Positions 46,341 to 57,491 of a stretch of 64,000 nucleotides of DNA are shown here, in pieces. Both the position numbers and the translations under genes were made by a program. Source of the stretch: Bombyx mori (Eukaryota; Arthropoda; Insecta; Lepidoptera; Bombycidae); NCBI RefSeq assembly GCF_030269925.1, contig NC_085126.1:1490501-1554500 (forward strand), written 5' to 3'. Within the stretch, counting starts at the first letter, position 1. Each line of letters begins with the position of its first letter. The notes under the pieces were generated by a model. That model did no database searches. It was not told where the DNA came from and worked only from the letters and a program-made list of their open reading frames with translations.

Positions 46341-48386
46341 CTAATTGAATATAATAGTACGGTTAGGTCTTGAGAAAAGTAAGCTTGTGCTTGTGATAAC
46401 AAAAAACTTTGCGTAAGATGTTATCAATAGCTAATTTGAAATCGCCCTATGCCCTATACTAATTATTTAGTAATTTAGTGCCAACATGCACATAAATTTA
46501 CATCGCAAATTTACATTTATTAAATTCTTACCATAGTGCAACAAGTAGCAAATTTCAGAGTCTCGTAGCGGTCGACGTAGCGATGAAATAGAATCTCTGT
46601 TCCTGTGTAGTACAATAGTATACATTTAGAATCAACACCTTCCTCTCCCATCATCTCATTCTTCTACATTGAAATATGAAAAATACCACTTACGTAGTAT
46701 CATGTTCTTGGTCTGGGCAAAGCGATCGACGCACACGTTTATGTGACGGCGAAGGACTACGGCTGCCATGTACAGAAATCTGTATATTATATCTAGAAGA
46801 TGGCGTGCTCGTACCACTGCCGCCACATTCAACGTACCTGAAACATCATAGGTTATAAGTATTATAAAATCAACTATCACGATATTAATAATAAATTATT
46901 ATGATAAAAAAATATACATTGCCGGTGATGGCGGAATCGCAGGTGAAGACAAAATTACTGGAATGTCCTCTCCGTCAGGTTCATAATTTCGGCTGAAAAT
47001 AATAATGTATTGTAATATTGACAGTTAGCTAAATGATGATGGTGATAAAGTTGGCAAATAAATCAAAAATAAATTGGGTGAGGATTGATACTTACGGGTT
47101 CCATGAACGCTTACTTCGCTCCGTCAATGCCTGCTCTATCGGTTCCCCAGCGGGCAAATCCTCAATTGCAATAAGGTTAAATCTGTAAATACAATCACAT
47201 TTATAAGACAATGAAGATCGCGTCATGGAGGAGAGGCTTTTCTAGCAGTGGATTCAGGCTAATTATGATGATGAAATAAATGCACATTTACTCATGAGAT
47301 GCAGTGTCACTACATAAATATAAAAAAACTGGCTAATAAATATAAAAAAACTAAAAAAAGTGCGAGTCGGCCTCGCACACGAAGGGTTCCGTACCATTAT
47401 TATTAATATCGAGCAAAAAGTAACAAAATATCACCTATGTTGTATGCGAGCCCCCCTTGATAATTATTTTATTTTGTTTTTAATATTGCAGCCACAGAAA
47501 TACATGATCTGTGAAAAATTCAACTCTCGAGCTATCACAGTTCTTGAGATACAGCCTAGTGACAGACAGACAGCGAAGTCTTAGTAATAGGGTCCCGTTT
47601 TTTTCCCTTTGGGTACGGAACCCTAACAAGTACTTAAAATTGAAGTTCCATTAAAAACAAAATACTAACGCGCAACTTGCCGACGGCCTCTGTTCAACAG
47701 AAGACCGCGGGCACCCCCTTCCTCTACCTCGTACCCTTCCTGTTCGTGAACCACCACGTGTGGGAAGACTCGAACGACCTCCGCGAGTGCGCACGCCTGT
47801 TGCTCTTGCACTGCCTCCCCTCACCCGCAAACTTCTCTCACTATTAAAATCCAATCAAAAGCGCAACATAAGCCACATGCAGTTAACAGGGTGCAGGAAA
47901 AAGACATTCAAATTAGTTTTAAATAAAGCGCAAGTGCAAAAGAATAAAGAAAGAAAGAAATAAAAAAAAAGTTTTTCAAAATGATTTGTCAAAGCAAACC
48001 AAACACCATATAAAAGTAGATCCAATAGTCTTATCCATATTATGATAGCGAGCGAACAAAATGGCCGCATTGCCCGAAATAACCTAACTGTCATCGTCCC
48101 GGTCCGGTCAGTGGAGGGACGCGTGTTATTTTATTCGATATTTCTCTAATTAATGAAAGATTTGAATAAATTTACAATTTGGAAAAGGTTAATAGTTAAG
48201 TAATTATTTCATTGTTTCCATAAATTACACAAATCTACCAATATTTGGTGCTAAATGAATGGTTTGTTTGGCCGACATGAGCGTGTGCTAAGCCTGAGTA
48301 GGTGTTAGATATCAATGTTTTACCACGAAAAGCGTGTCACAACACGTACAAAAACAAAGAAATATGCTTATTACATACCTTTCCAT
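44593..48386 (-). CDS. piggyBac-type transposase gene with seven exons (767 aa)
   Basis: Minus-strand exons: 48379-48386, 47670-47840, 47096-47182, 46918-46992, 46694-46837, 46532-46602, 44593-46340. All junctions are GT-AG, phases fit, and the sum is 2304 nt (767 aa plus stop). Residues about 4-60 are Arg/Gly-rich, residues 60-200 are Ser/acidic and probably disordered, and the transposase domain follows. Its three catalytic aspartates are all present: D447 (IALDESLLQW), D530 (LWMDNFYNSP) and D630 (MGGVDKKDQM). The C-terminus has a cysteine-rich zinc-binding domain (CKVCGK, CVGCDKPVC, CFVKLH). In piggyBac transposases these parts cut and paste DNA at TTAA. I see no TTAA-flanked inverted repeats around the gene. 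An exonised 5' end and an intact reading frame suggest either a domesticated host gene (PGBD-like) or an intron-bearing transposon. LTR element 2 begins about 370 bp upstream. Confidence 0.85.
46532..46602 (-). CDS. piggyBac-derived gene, exon 6
   Basis: 71 nt encoding NRDSISSLRRPLRDSE and ending LLHYG across the junction; GTAAGA donor. Confidence 0.7.
46694..46837 (-). CDS. piggyBac-derived gene, exon 5
   Basis: 144 nt encoding a Ser-rich basic stretch (GSRSPSPSHKRVRRSL); acceptor 'tttcag', donor GTAAGT. Confidence 0.72.
46918..46992 (-). CDS. piggyBac-derived gene, exon 4
   Basis: 75 nt encoding RNYEPDGEDIPVILSSPAI; acceptor 'tttcag', donor GTATAT. Confidence 0.7.
47096..47182 (-). CDS. 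piggyBac-derived gene, exon 3
   Basis: 87 nt encoding FNLIAIEDLPAGEPIEQAL; acceptor 'tttacag', donor GTAAGT. Confidence 0.72.
47355..47630. mobile_element. Repeat with 'gggttccgtacc' inverted ends in the piggyBac-derived gene intron
   Basis: 'cgaagggttccgtaccatta' at the left and 'tttgggtacggaaccctaa' at the right. It lies between exons 2 and 3 of the gene, a repeat common in moths. Confidence 0.65.
47670..47840 (-). CDS. piggyBac-derived gene, exon 2 (RG-rich)
   Basis: 171 nt encoding a run of Arg/Gly motifs (VRTRGGRSSLPTRGGSRTGR, then VRGRGRG). Acceptor 'taatag', donor GTTAGT. A stop lies just upstream in frame, so the start must come from exon 1. Confidence 0.68.
48379..48386 (-). CDS. 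piggyBac-derived gene, exon 1 coding part
   Basis: ATG GAA AG followed by a GTATGT donor. The split codon AG+T gives Ser, so the protein begins MESERSLRVRG. The 5' untranslated part extends to higher coordinates. Confidence 0.55.
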
Positions 48387-48758
48387 CGCTTTTTCAAAAC
48401 TTTATCTCGTTATACTGTCGTCAACCACTTAAAAACACTTGAAAATAGACGCACAAACACTTCCAACTACTCCGCGTTAGCAAGTCCGGAACAATGAGGT
48501 TTTTTTTTCTTAAAAACATATGTAAGTTTACTTAAGAAAGCGTCTATATTTTGTCTTTGTTTAACGTTCTAGCAGTTGTATGCGTTAGAACACTGCAGAA
48601 CGTGTTTTAAAGTGCGCTTTTCGAATGAAAACAGCGGCATCAAATTACTGACCGTTCCGGTCGCCTGCCAGCTAAGCGTTTATTTTATCGTGACCGGAGC
48701 GGGAGGCTGCCACCATGGCACATTTTTTCCGATGGCGTCTGCCATAGGAAGGGATATA

Positions 48759-49402
48759 TGGGCGCAAATGCCACTGTTGGCAATAATTAACTTAATAATA
48801 TATAGTTTAGTTTATTCTATGTTAATATTTATTTATTATTAGCAACAAAACTGTTATTCTACCATATTTAATTATTAGCAGACACTGTTTTGATGTGAAA
48901 ATGTTCAGAATATGTTTAATGTTTATATTATTGTTTAAAAACACAAATGACTATAAATGATTAAATATGAATAAAGCATAAATATTAATAATAATTTATA
49001 TTATAATTAACAGTATTAATAATTTAATTAAGTATTGTAATTGTTATGCAATGATGTTGTTGGCGCCATCTATTATTAGGCTGGATAATAACAATGTTAG
49101 TTAATATTAATTAAAAGTAATTAATGTAAAATAAATTAAATGTGAGTCATGTAAAATCACTAAAATATGTATTTTGAATATTAAGCTATGTTTTGTGAAT
49201 TGTTTCGCAGTAATTACATTTGTTTGTATAAAAGAAGTTGTAGTTGCTATAACCAACACAAAATGGCTAATTGTGTAAAAACCACTGAGTAACTCAGGCG
49301 TGGCTTTTTGTTGTAAACAAGTAATGTTAAAGTTTTATAGAATTGTATTGTATTTTCATTGTAAAAGAACTTATGTGTGTAAATCCTGGTGTAACGCCGA
49401 CA
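48759..49402 (+). repeat. 5' LTR of element 2
   Basis: 644 bp with 'gtataaaagaag' (possible TATA box) near 49228. The interior starts at 'tcagaagtgggatca' just after it. Confidence 0.88.
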
Positions 49403-50143
49403 TCAGAAGTGGGATCACAGCCCCAAAATTAATTGTAAGCCCCCGAATGAAGCAACCCACTGTTGAACAAGTGATGGGTATCTCAACCTGTAATAAAAAG
49501 GCGAAAAGTGATGTTATCTGCAAATGCTGTACCCTTTTGGTGGCATTATAACTTTTATTTGCCGCCGTTCAACTCCGATGAGGGCGTGACATCAAGACCG
49601 ATGCGGAAATGTGGACGAAACTATCACGAAGCTAATTGTTTTATCGCATGAACATCGAGTTCAAAAGAGCAAGCAAGACATAAGCATTAAGCCGATATCT
49701 GGTCTTTGTATTGAACCGCATTGGAGCAAGTGAGGGACGAACTGATCCATGTATTCAGTAAGGATGTGGATATTTAAAATGAGTTCTAGACCGTGGATGT
49801 TTTGGAAAAGCTACTGACGCTGAGATGGTAAAAATACTGATTTCAGGTATTTATCTTAAATTTACCTATTCGATCCAAGTTATTGAGAAATACGCAGTGG
49901 TATGTATTTCGCTTCCTAAATAATATCGATTCTAAAAACGTTCCGAAAGCGTCAAATTGAAAATACAGTTAATTTAATGTTAATAATCTAAACATAATTC
50001 AGTTTTATCAAAATCACATAATGATTCCCTCAGTCTTCGTGGCACTTTTAGTAACACTAAAGTTTTAAATGTGGTTACTGCGTCACTTGCGTCATTTCGA
50101 GAAAACTTGTTACCGCCGTCAAGATGACAAACGTATCACCACA

Positions 50144-50303
50144 AATAAGACTTAAATCATTGCAGATATAGTTTAGTAAGCTAAACAACTTCATGTAAAG
50201 TTTTTGAGCATAAGGGGTCAACTAATAAGACTTAAATCATTGCAGATCTAGTTTAGTAAGCTAAACAACTTCATGTAAAGTTTTTGAGCATAAGGGGTCA
50301 ACT
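50144..50303. repeat. 80-bp tandem duplication in LTR element 2
   Basis: Two adjacent copies starting 'aataagacttaaatcattg' differ by one visible base (gatata versus gatcta). Confidence 0.9.
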
Positions 50304-51526
50304 GATTTCAAAACAAAGCATTGTGACTTTTAATGGAGAAAAATACTAGAACTATTATAGAATTTCATATGGTAATCATAATCATATGGTAATACTGACA
50401 GTCTTGCTGACATCCTAATAGGTTTTAATCTTTTAAAAATAACTTCTCAGTGTTGCACTCTTTGAAGAGAACTTATCTATTTTTATAAGTTTCTATCCAG
50501 TGAACGCTCAAGTTTGGAGTCATTATTCAATCATCATGTAACTTTTGCAAATCATGTCTCATAGATGGTGATCAGGCAGATAAAAGTTGGATTTGAAATA
50601 ATTAATTTGGATAGGATAGTACAACGCTGTACATACTGTATGTCTCCTGTTTATTGTGAGGAGTTCAAGCATATTACAATAAAAATAAACTTGTAATAAA
50701 ATGTCATAATAAGAGACAGCTCATCCCTGTTCAGTAGCTCCATATTATTACTTTTCCTTTCATAATTATTTATTTTTGGATGAGTGGGTGATTAACTCTC
50801 TGCACCCTAGGTTTCTAGTGGGGATGCCACTTTAGTATTAGTCAAGAAAAAGGATTGCACAGATCTCTGTATTGATTTCTGCTTTAAAATTCTTAGTTAC
50901 ATTTTTGGAACCCTGTCACTTTTATAAAAATCACCAAGATAAAAGATAATTCAGAAGTTTCAAAAACTTGTGAACAGTATGAAATTCAGTACCACATTAT
51001 TGCAAAGAGAACGAGCATGGTCAACAGGCATGCTGAACTATTGATGGGTCATAAATGTCACATGTTTGTAAAATATAATTTAATAAGCTCTAACAGGCAG
51101 CTTTAAGATTTACAGTTGATTAAAAGCTACAGCACAAAAATAAAATAAAAATGCAGAGGCATTAGGAGGATGATGTTCCCTACCTGCCATTAAAATAAAG
51201 CAAATTGGAAATGGTCCGCTGAATGATGAATTAGGGGAAGTTGAATCAGCTGGTGAGAAATGGATGGACGAGCGGTCTGTACCATCCAATGTGTTTTGAT
51301 AAAGGTAAAGGTAAAGGTTTGGTAATGGTAAAGGTTTGATACAGGTAAATCTATCCTCTTAATGTCAGAGGATTCTGATAACTGAAAAATTGACCGTATG
51401 GGCAGAGAGATTAGTTCTGCTGTAAAATGATTGATAATTTGTTAAAGTGGCTACTTTTATTTTCCTATCCAATTATCCTTCCTAAAACGCTGGCGGGCCA
51501 CCATGCGAATCCTTAATCCTGGTCTT

Positions 51527-52070
51527 GTTGGCTAGATCCCGTATGGGTGATGCCTTATGAGTTGGCTAGATCTCGTATGGGTGATGCCTTGAGAGTTGGC
51601 TAGATCCCGTATGGGTGATGCCTTATGAGTTGGCTAGATCTCGTATGGGTGATGCCTTGAGAGTTGGCTAGATCCCGTATGGGTGATGCCTTATGAGTTG
51701 GCTAGATCCCGAATGGGTGATGCCTTATGAGTTGGCTAGATCCCGAATGGGTGATGCCTTATGAGTTGGCTAGATCCCGAATGGGTGATGCCTTGAGGGT
51801 TGGCTAGATCTCAAGTGGGTGATGCCTTGTGAGTTGGCTAGATCCCGTATGGGTGATGCCGAGTGTGTTGGCTAGATCCCGTAAGGGTGATGCCTGGTAA
51901 GTTGGCTAGATCCTGTGAGGGTGATGGCTTGCGAGTTAACTAGACCTGTATGAGTGATGCTTTGTGTGTTGGGTAAATCCCGTTGGGTGATTCTCTTGTG
52001 TGTTAGCTAGATCTCGTAAGGGTGAATGATGCCTTGTGTATTGGGTAGATCCCAGTAGGGGATATGCCTT
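51527..52070. repeat. 34-bp minisatellite, about 16 copies
   Basis: Unit 'gttggctagatcccgtatgg' plus 'gtgatgccttatga'. Copies are nearly uniform on the left and decay to the right. Confidence 0.95.
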
Positions 52071-52132
52071 GTTTACTGTTATGTGAAATGCTAAAACAGC
52101 GCAAGGGACGCGCTGGAATCAGTATGGCCGTA

Positions 52133-52776
52133 TGGGCGCAAATGCCACTGTTGGCAATAATTAACTTAATAATATATAGTTTAGTTTATTCTATGTTAAT
52201 ATTTATTTATTATTAGCAACAAAACTGTTATTCTACCATATTTAATTATTAGCAGACACTGTTTTGATGTGAAAATGTTCAGAATATGTTTAATGTTTAT
52301 ATTATTGTTTAAAAACACAAATGACTATAAATGATTAAATATGAATAAAGCATAAATATTAATAATAATTTATATTATAATTAACAGTATTAATAATTTA
52401 ATTAAGTATTGTAATTGTTATGCAATGATGTTGTTGGCGCCATCTATTATTAGGCTGGATAATAACAATGTTAGTTAATATTAATTAAAAGTAATTAATG
52501 TAAAATAAATTAAATGTGAGTCATGTAAAATCACTAAAATATGTATTTTGAATATTAAGCTATGTTTTGTGAATTGTTTCGCAGTAATTACATTTGTTTG
52601 TATAAAAGAAGTTGTAGTTGCTATAACCAACACAAAATGGCTAATTGTGTAAAAACCACTGAGTAACTCAGGCGTGGCTTTTTGTTGTAAACAAGTAATG
52701 TTAAAGTTTTATAGAATTGTATTGTATTTTCATTGTAAAAGAACTTATGTGTGTAAATCCTGGTGTAACGCCGACA
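52133..52776 (+). repeat. 3' LTR of element 2
   Basis: Second copy of the LTR, equal in length to the first. 'cagtatggccg' lies just upstream. Confidence 0.88.
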
Positions 52777-53884
52777 TATACTACGGACATGCGTTCGAGT
52801 GCCACGCATTCACTCTCGCTCTGTCTCTTTCTAGTATTGTAGCGTTAAACGTTTAACGCAACCTCGTTGGAAGTCGCTTAAGAAGATTCACTTCAAAAAC
52901 TTCAAATTTGAAAATGAAATTATATTTGATGGCATTGTACTAAGTAAGTACACTGTAAGACCGCTTAAAGATAAAATAAATAAATGATGCAATATAATCT
53001 GGTTGGGTCGAAAGTACACAGAACAGTAAAACTTTATATAGCAACTTTGTGACACTTAGAGCAAGCAAACGTCAGTATTATTTGCTTTTATTTATGGATA
53101 AAGCTTCATTTTAAGTTACGTTTAGAATTAAAATGTATTTACGACAACTGAAATATAAGAAATGGGATCTATTCCGCTAGCCATTTTTATGCGGACTTGC
53201 ACTAATATTTGAGTCGACTATTATCAAAGCCGGCAATGTGACTTTTGGACAATTATTGGTAAATCAGAAAAACGAATTATTGACTTTGTATTCCATTGGC
53301 AGTCACAAAACTCTTCTGAACGACATCTTAGATAAATAACAGGTTAAGTATTAACCTTTATTTAATGCAGGTTTTGAACGGTATTCTTTGAAGGAGACGA
53401 TTATATTCAAATCAATCTGTATTGACATATCAATAACATTTTTTTGTCCAAATGCACAGATTGCCACCTTTGATAATAGACGACTCATTTAGACACTATT
53501 ACACACAATTGTTATTAGAATTCATTACAACTTGAAATCTTCGCTTTGAAAATATTGTTAAGATATCTTATGTCTGTATATTTGAGAGCTATTATTGGCT
53601 TAATTGTCTTGATAATTACATTTACCGAGCCTTCACAAAGAAATCATAATAATTTCTACATTGAAAATTTGAGACAAAACCACCATTGTTTTGCGGGTAA
53701 CAAAATATACCAGGCGTAGATATCAATGGTAAAAAGCACGAAGTAACATTCTGAAATACCAGGGGCTCATGTCAATAGGAACTTTATTCGAGAAATACGT
53801 AGATAGAACACAACGATAAGTTGGAATATCGGGCGATCATAGAACTTGGCTGATTACACGCTGTTACCAGGCGTGCATAAATAA
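52777..53884. other. Intergenic, nothing recognised
   Basis: AT-rich, apparently unique sequence without a convincing frame or repeat. Confidence 0.5.
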
Positions 53885-54240
53885 TGTTACGCCGTTAAGA
53901 GTAACACCATTTTTCGCCGAATAGTCGAACGAATATCGAAGGATCTAGTAGCATCTAGAAGTACAACGCCATCTATTGTCAGATAACAGAAACACAATAC
54001 TCGAAATGTGTGGAATATTCTCGATAATTCTAGGGATGTATCGGCTATAAAAACGTTGCAGAGATGGCACGCAGTCAGTCGGTAATTGGAACTACTCGAA
54101 GCGAAACAACGAACGGATCACCTGAAGCGAAGCGGAAGAAGCGAATTGAGAATTATAAAGTGTTTGTTGAATGTTTTAAGTGTTCTAAGTGTTGAATACA
54201 GGTAGATTTTTTTATTTATCCCGAACCCCAGCGCGTAACA
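53885..54240 (+). repeat. Solo-type LTR of another family
   Basis: 356 bp beginning TGTTACGC and ending GCGTAACA, with 'ctataaaaacg' about 15 bp before 'cacgcagtcagt', an LTR-type TATA and initiator. No partner copy is seen in the window, and flanking bases do not give a clear target duplication. Confidence 0.6.
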
Positions 54241-54589
54241 ATAGCAAGAGGTGGACTTACTGCATAGCATTGCCAGTGATTGTGTGATAAGCTCAGCCGT
54301 CGTAACTTTTTTGTCCATTTCGCTTTATATTTCAGTGTAGACGAAAACAAAGTTAGTTTTAAACTGAACACCCAGTGTTATTTATAATGAATTAAATAGA
54401 TTCAGAAAATAAAATACAGTTTAATTTTATTTACCTCCACGTCGACATTGCCATCACACTAGGGTGACAATCTTATCGGGTCGCGACGGGGCAACGCAAA
54501 ACCGCTGTCGCCGAAACATGTTTTGTCGGATCCCCCGGATTCACTCTCGGTGCTTTTAGGACCCTCAATCGCCGGTCACCGTCCTACCC

Positions 54590-54748
54590 CATGACAAAGC
54601 CCACTGGGTTTCTCGCCGGATCTTCTCAGTGGGTCGTGATTCCGATCCGGTGGTAGATTCTGCGAAGCACTGCTCATGCTAGGGCCAGTGTTAGCAACAA
54701 TTCCGGTTTGAACCCCGAGAGCTCACCCACACGCTAGGTAAAGCCTAT
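54590..54748 (+). mobile_element. Short Jockey-like LINE 3' end
   Basis: 'catgacaaagcccactggg' to 'cacacgctaggtaaagcc'. Confidence 0.6.
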
Positions 54749-55137
54749 GTTCCAATATGCCATACAACTAGTATAATTAGAAACCTAAGAGTTTAAGAGG
54801 AATTTGGGAGCAGAAAGTAATTGACCAAAAGTCTCAGCATACACACAACAGACTATCGTCAATCTTCGCCAATCCATCGCCACTCCTTGATGGATAACCC
54901 AACTGACAAGTGTCACTACAGGATCCTCCGGACATATGTGTACGCGAATGATAAAATTCGTTTTACCCTACACCCAGTAATGAGTGTTGAATCATATACA
55001 AACTAAAAATAATTGCACCAGATTATGCATTGTGTATTCGCGTCATAAAGATCTTATACTTAGCATTTTCATACGAATAAAATAACTTCTGATTGACATT
55101 CTTAAATAATGTTATCCCTGGTTTTTTTTTTACTTAA

Positions 55138-55309
55138 ATGCGTAATGCCTTTCGGTTTGAAGAGTGGGGCAGCCGTTGTAACTATACTGAGATCTTAGAA
55201 CTTATGTCTCAAGGTGGGTGGCAGCATTTACGTTATAGATGTCTATAGGCTCCGGTAACCACCTAGCACCTGGTGGGCTATGAGCTCGTCCACCCATCTA
55301 AGCAATAAA
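55138..55309 (+). mobile_element. Bm1 SINE 3' fragment
   Basis: 'gcgtaatgcctttcggtttg' to 'ctaagcaataaaaaaa'. Confidence 0.85.
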
Positions 55310-55814
55310 AAAAGGACTGGAACTAGCCAATTTCCGTCGCAAAGCTTGAAGGCTTGAAGGGTAGGGCCGGCTTAAACTATACTAACGGCTGAGAATTAGA
55401 CGTCATGTCTTAGGGTTTGATCTCGTTTTAGGCAACTAAAAATAAACATAATATGTAAAAATAAATGTCATGAACGTACATATTTATAACAGTTTCATGA
55501 GCTAAATCAAATTTAACAGAGATACGTCTAGGTTTTTCGCGTTTCATCATATTCTAGTCGCATCGATCGACTTTATTTTATTTTATTTTTATTGCTTTTT
55601 TCGATTCTAGTACACTGAGTATCTTATTCTGTAGCCAAGATGACTTAAAATTATTAAAATAGTAATAAATAAATGAATGACTAAGAATACTGATAAAACG
55701 GTAATATAATGATAATAATAACAACACGACATTAAAAGTAAAATTTGTTTTAATAATGTCTATAGCTCACTATAATATTATATATCACATATTATAAAGT
55801 TAAGGATTATTTAC

Positions 55815-56147
55815 TAGATGGCACTACGTGGGAATGAGGCGCTCGCTCCTGGCCTTTTCATTTTTCATTATTATTATTATTATTTTTTATTGTATTTTTT
55901 TTACTTGTTTTTTCTTTTATTGTGAATATTTCTATTTATTTAAAAAAAAAAAAATATTTGAGAAAAAACAAAAAAAAAAAAAAAGCCCGCTGAGTTTGTT
56001 TCGCCGGTTCTTCTCAGGACTGTGGCTTTTTTTGGAACCGGTGGTAGAGTTAACATTGTTATTTGTATTTTGACATTCAACAAGTGTGTCATACTGACAT
56101 CTAAGTTGAAATAAATGATTTTGAGTTTGAATTTGAATTTGAACTAA
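55815..56147 (+). mobile_element. LINE 3' end (same unnamed family)
   Basis: 'actagatggcactacgtggg' to 'gattttgagtttgaatttg', with long A runs inside. Confidence 0.65.
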
Positions 56148-56218
56148 AAATTAATAAAATAGTTACTAAAAATTTAATTGGAATGTTGTGAATTATTTAT
56201 CTCATTACCTTATGTTAT

Positions 56219-56925
56219 AGGAATATGTTAGAGGAAGTCTGAAAGTGGCACCTGTGACAGAGAAGTTGAGAAGTGCGCGTTTGGGATGGTATGGACATGT
56301 GATGAGACGAAATGAAAATGAGGTAAGAGAGTGCTAACTATGAATGTGGAAGGATATAGAGGAAGAGGAGGTAGACCTAAGAAGAAAGGGATGGATAGCG
56401 TGGAACGATATGTGTAAAAGGGGAGTGAGAGAAGAAATGGTATATGATAGAGGAGTATGTAAGGAGAAAACATGTTGCGCCGACCCCAAGGGTGGACCAC
56501 TCCCCCGTCTGGGGAGTGTTGGTAGATCGGTCCCTCCCCGCGACGGTCTTCCCCTTCTGGGGAGCCCGGAGTGGGTGAGCGCCTAACTAGTGCCGCGGCC
56601 CCCTCTCTGGTTTGTAGAGGTGGGGCCGCAGCATGGGGCCGGTGGCGGGCCCCCCGTGCTGACTGTTGTCCATCTGGTTGTAAAAATGTAAATGTTTATG
56701 TATATATCATTTTGTCGATGTAGTGCAGCCGTACACGCTGCGAACAGCCGTAGCTCTCCCATCTCCTCCCTGCATTTACTTCACCCCTGCCCAGAGTGGC
56801 AGGGAGCGTCTGCCTGGGCAGTGGGGTTTGCCCCGACGCCCGTTCCGTGCCCCCGTAAGAGGGTACGACGACCCCTCTTGCTTGCTTGCCGACTCCAGGT
56901 GACTGGGAGAAGGGCAGGAGAATGA
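56219..56925 (+). mobile_element. RTE-like LINE 3' fragment with an internal insertion
   Basis: The LINE end runs 56219-56487, is interrupted by a GC-rich insert, and resumes at 'ccgactccaggtgactggga' near 56889 to about 56925. Confidence 0.78.
56488..56888. mobile_element. GC-rich insert in the RTE fragment
   Basis: About 400 bp of GC-rich sequence with repeated 'ctggggag' motifs is bounded by 'gccgaccccaag' on the left and 'gccgactccag' on the right, an apparent diverged target duplication. I do not recognise the family. Confidence 0.55.
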
Positions 56926-57037
56926 TTATTCGTTACGTTTATAAATAAACTAACTATATTTAGATGTACTTATATTATAGAAACGCATAGCTTCTATAGC
57001 GTATAACATAGCATAGCGTGCTCAATGTGAATATTTT

Positions 57038-57142
57038 AACTTCTCGATCGCGTAAAAGCTAACTCAAATTTGAATGGATTTGGAACAGCGCCCCTAACGG
57101 TAAACGTAGTTCCAAAAAACTAGCACTAAGCACACTGGCTCC
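57038..57142. mobile_element. Decayed copy of the palindromic MITE
   Basis: 'tcgatcgcgtaaaagctaac' to 'ctagcactaagcacac' follows the 5629-5801 element with one end lost. Confidence 0.65.
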
Positions 57143-57246
57143 ATTCTTATCGTGTGTGCGTCGCATGCTAGAGCCACACAATATAATCATAATACATAGT
57201 TCTTAATCGCACACAACAACGTTGTTCATGAGGCGATACTTTTCTT

Positions 57247-57491
57247 ACTGGTGGTAGGACCTCTTGTGAGTCCGCACGGGTAGGTACCACCGCCTATTTC
57301 TGCCGTGAAGCAGTAATGCGTTTCGGTTTGAAGGGTGGGGCAGCTGTTGTAACTATACTGAGACCTTAGAACTTATATCTCAAGGTGGGTGGCGCATTTA
57401 CGTTGTAGATGTCTATGGACTCCAGTAACCACTTAAAACCAGGTGGGCTGTAAGATCGTCGTTGTCGATCGTTTATTTTTAAGCAATAAAA
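57247..57491 (+). mobile_element. Bm1 SINE
   Basis: 'actggtggtaggacctcttg' to 'aagcaataaaaaaaa', with a small insertion near the tail; it lies about 490 bp from the 3' end of the ZP gene. Confidence 0.85.

Larger units (their letters stand above)
48759..52776. mobile_element. LTR element 2: non-coding LTR retroelement with 34-bp minisatellite
   Basis: Two 644-bp direct repeats (48759-49402 and 52133-52776) look identical and run TGGGCG...GACA, flanked by TATA at 48755-48758 and 52777-52780. The interior of 2.7 kb has no gag/pol frame. It contains an 80-bp tandem duplication and a 34-bp minisatellite close to the 3' LTR. The first interior bases match element 1. Confidence 0.9.

Noticed and set aside
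46166..46348. Ser-rich plus-strand peptide
   Set aside because: It is the complement of the acidic Asp/Glu run at the start of exon 7.
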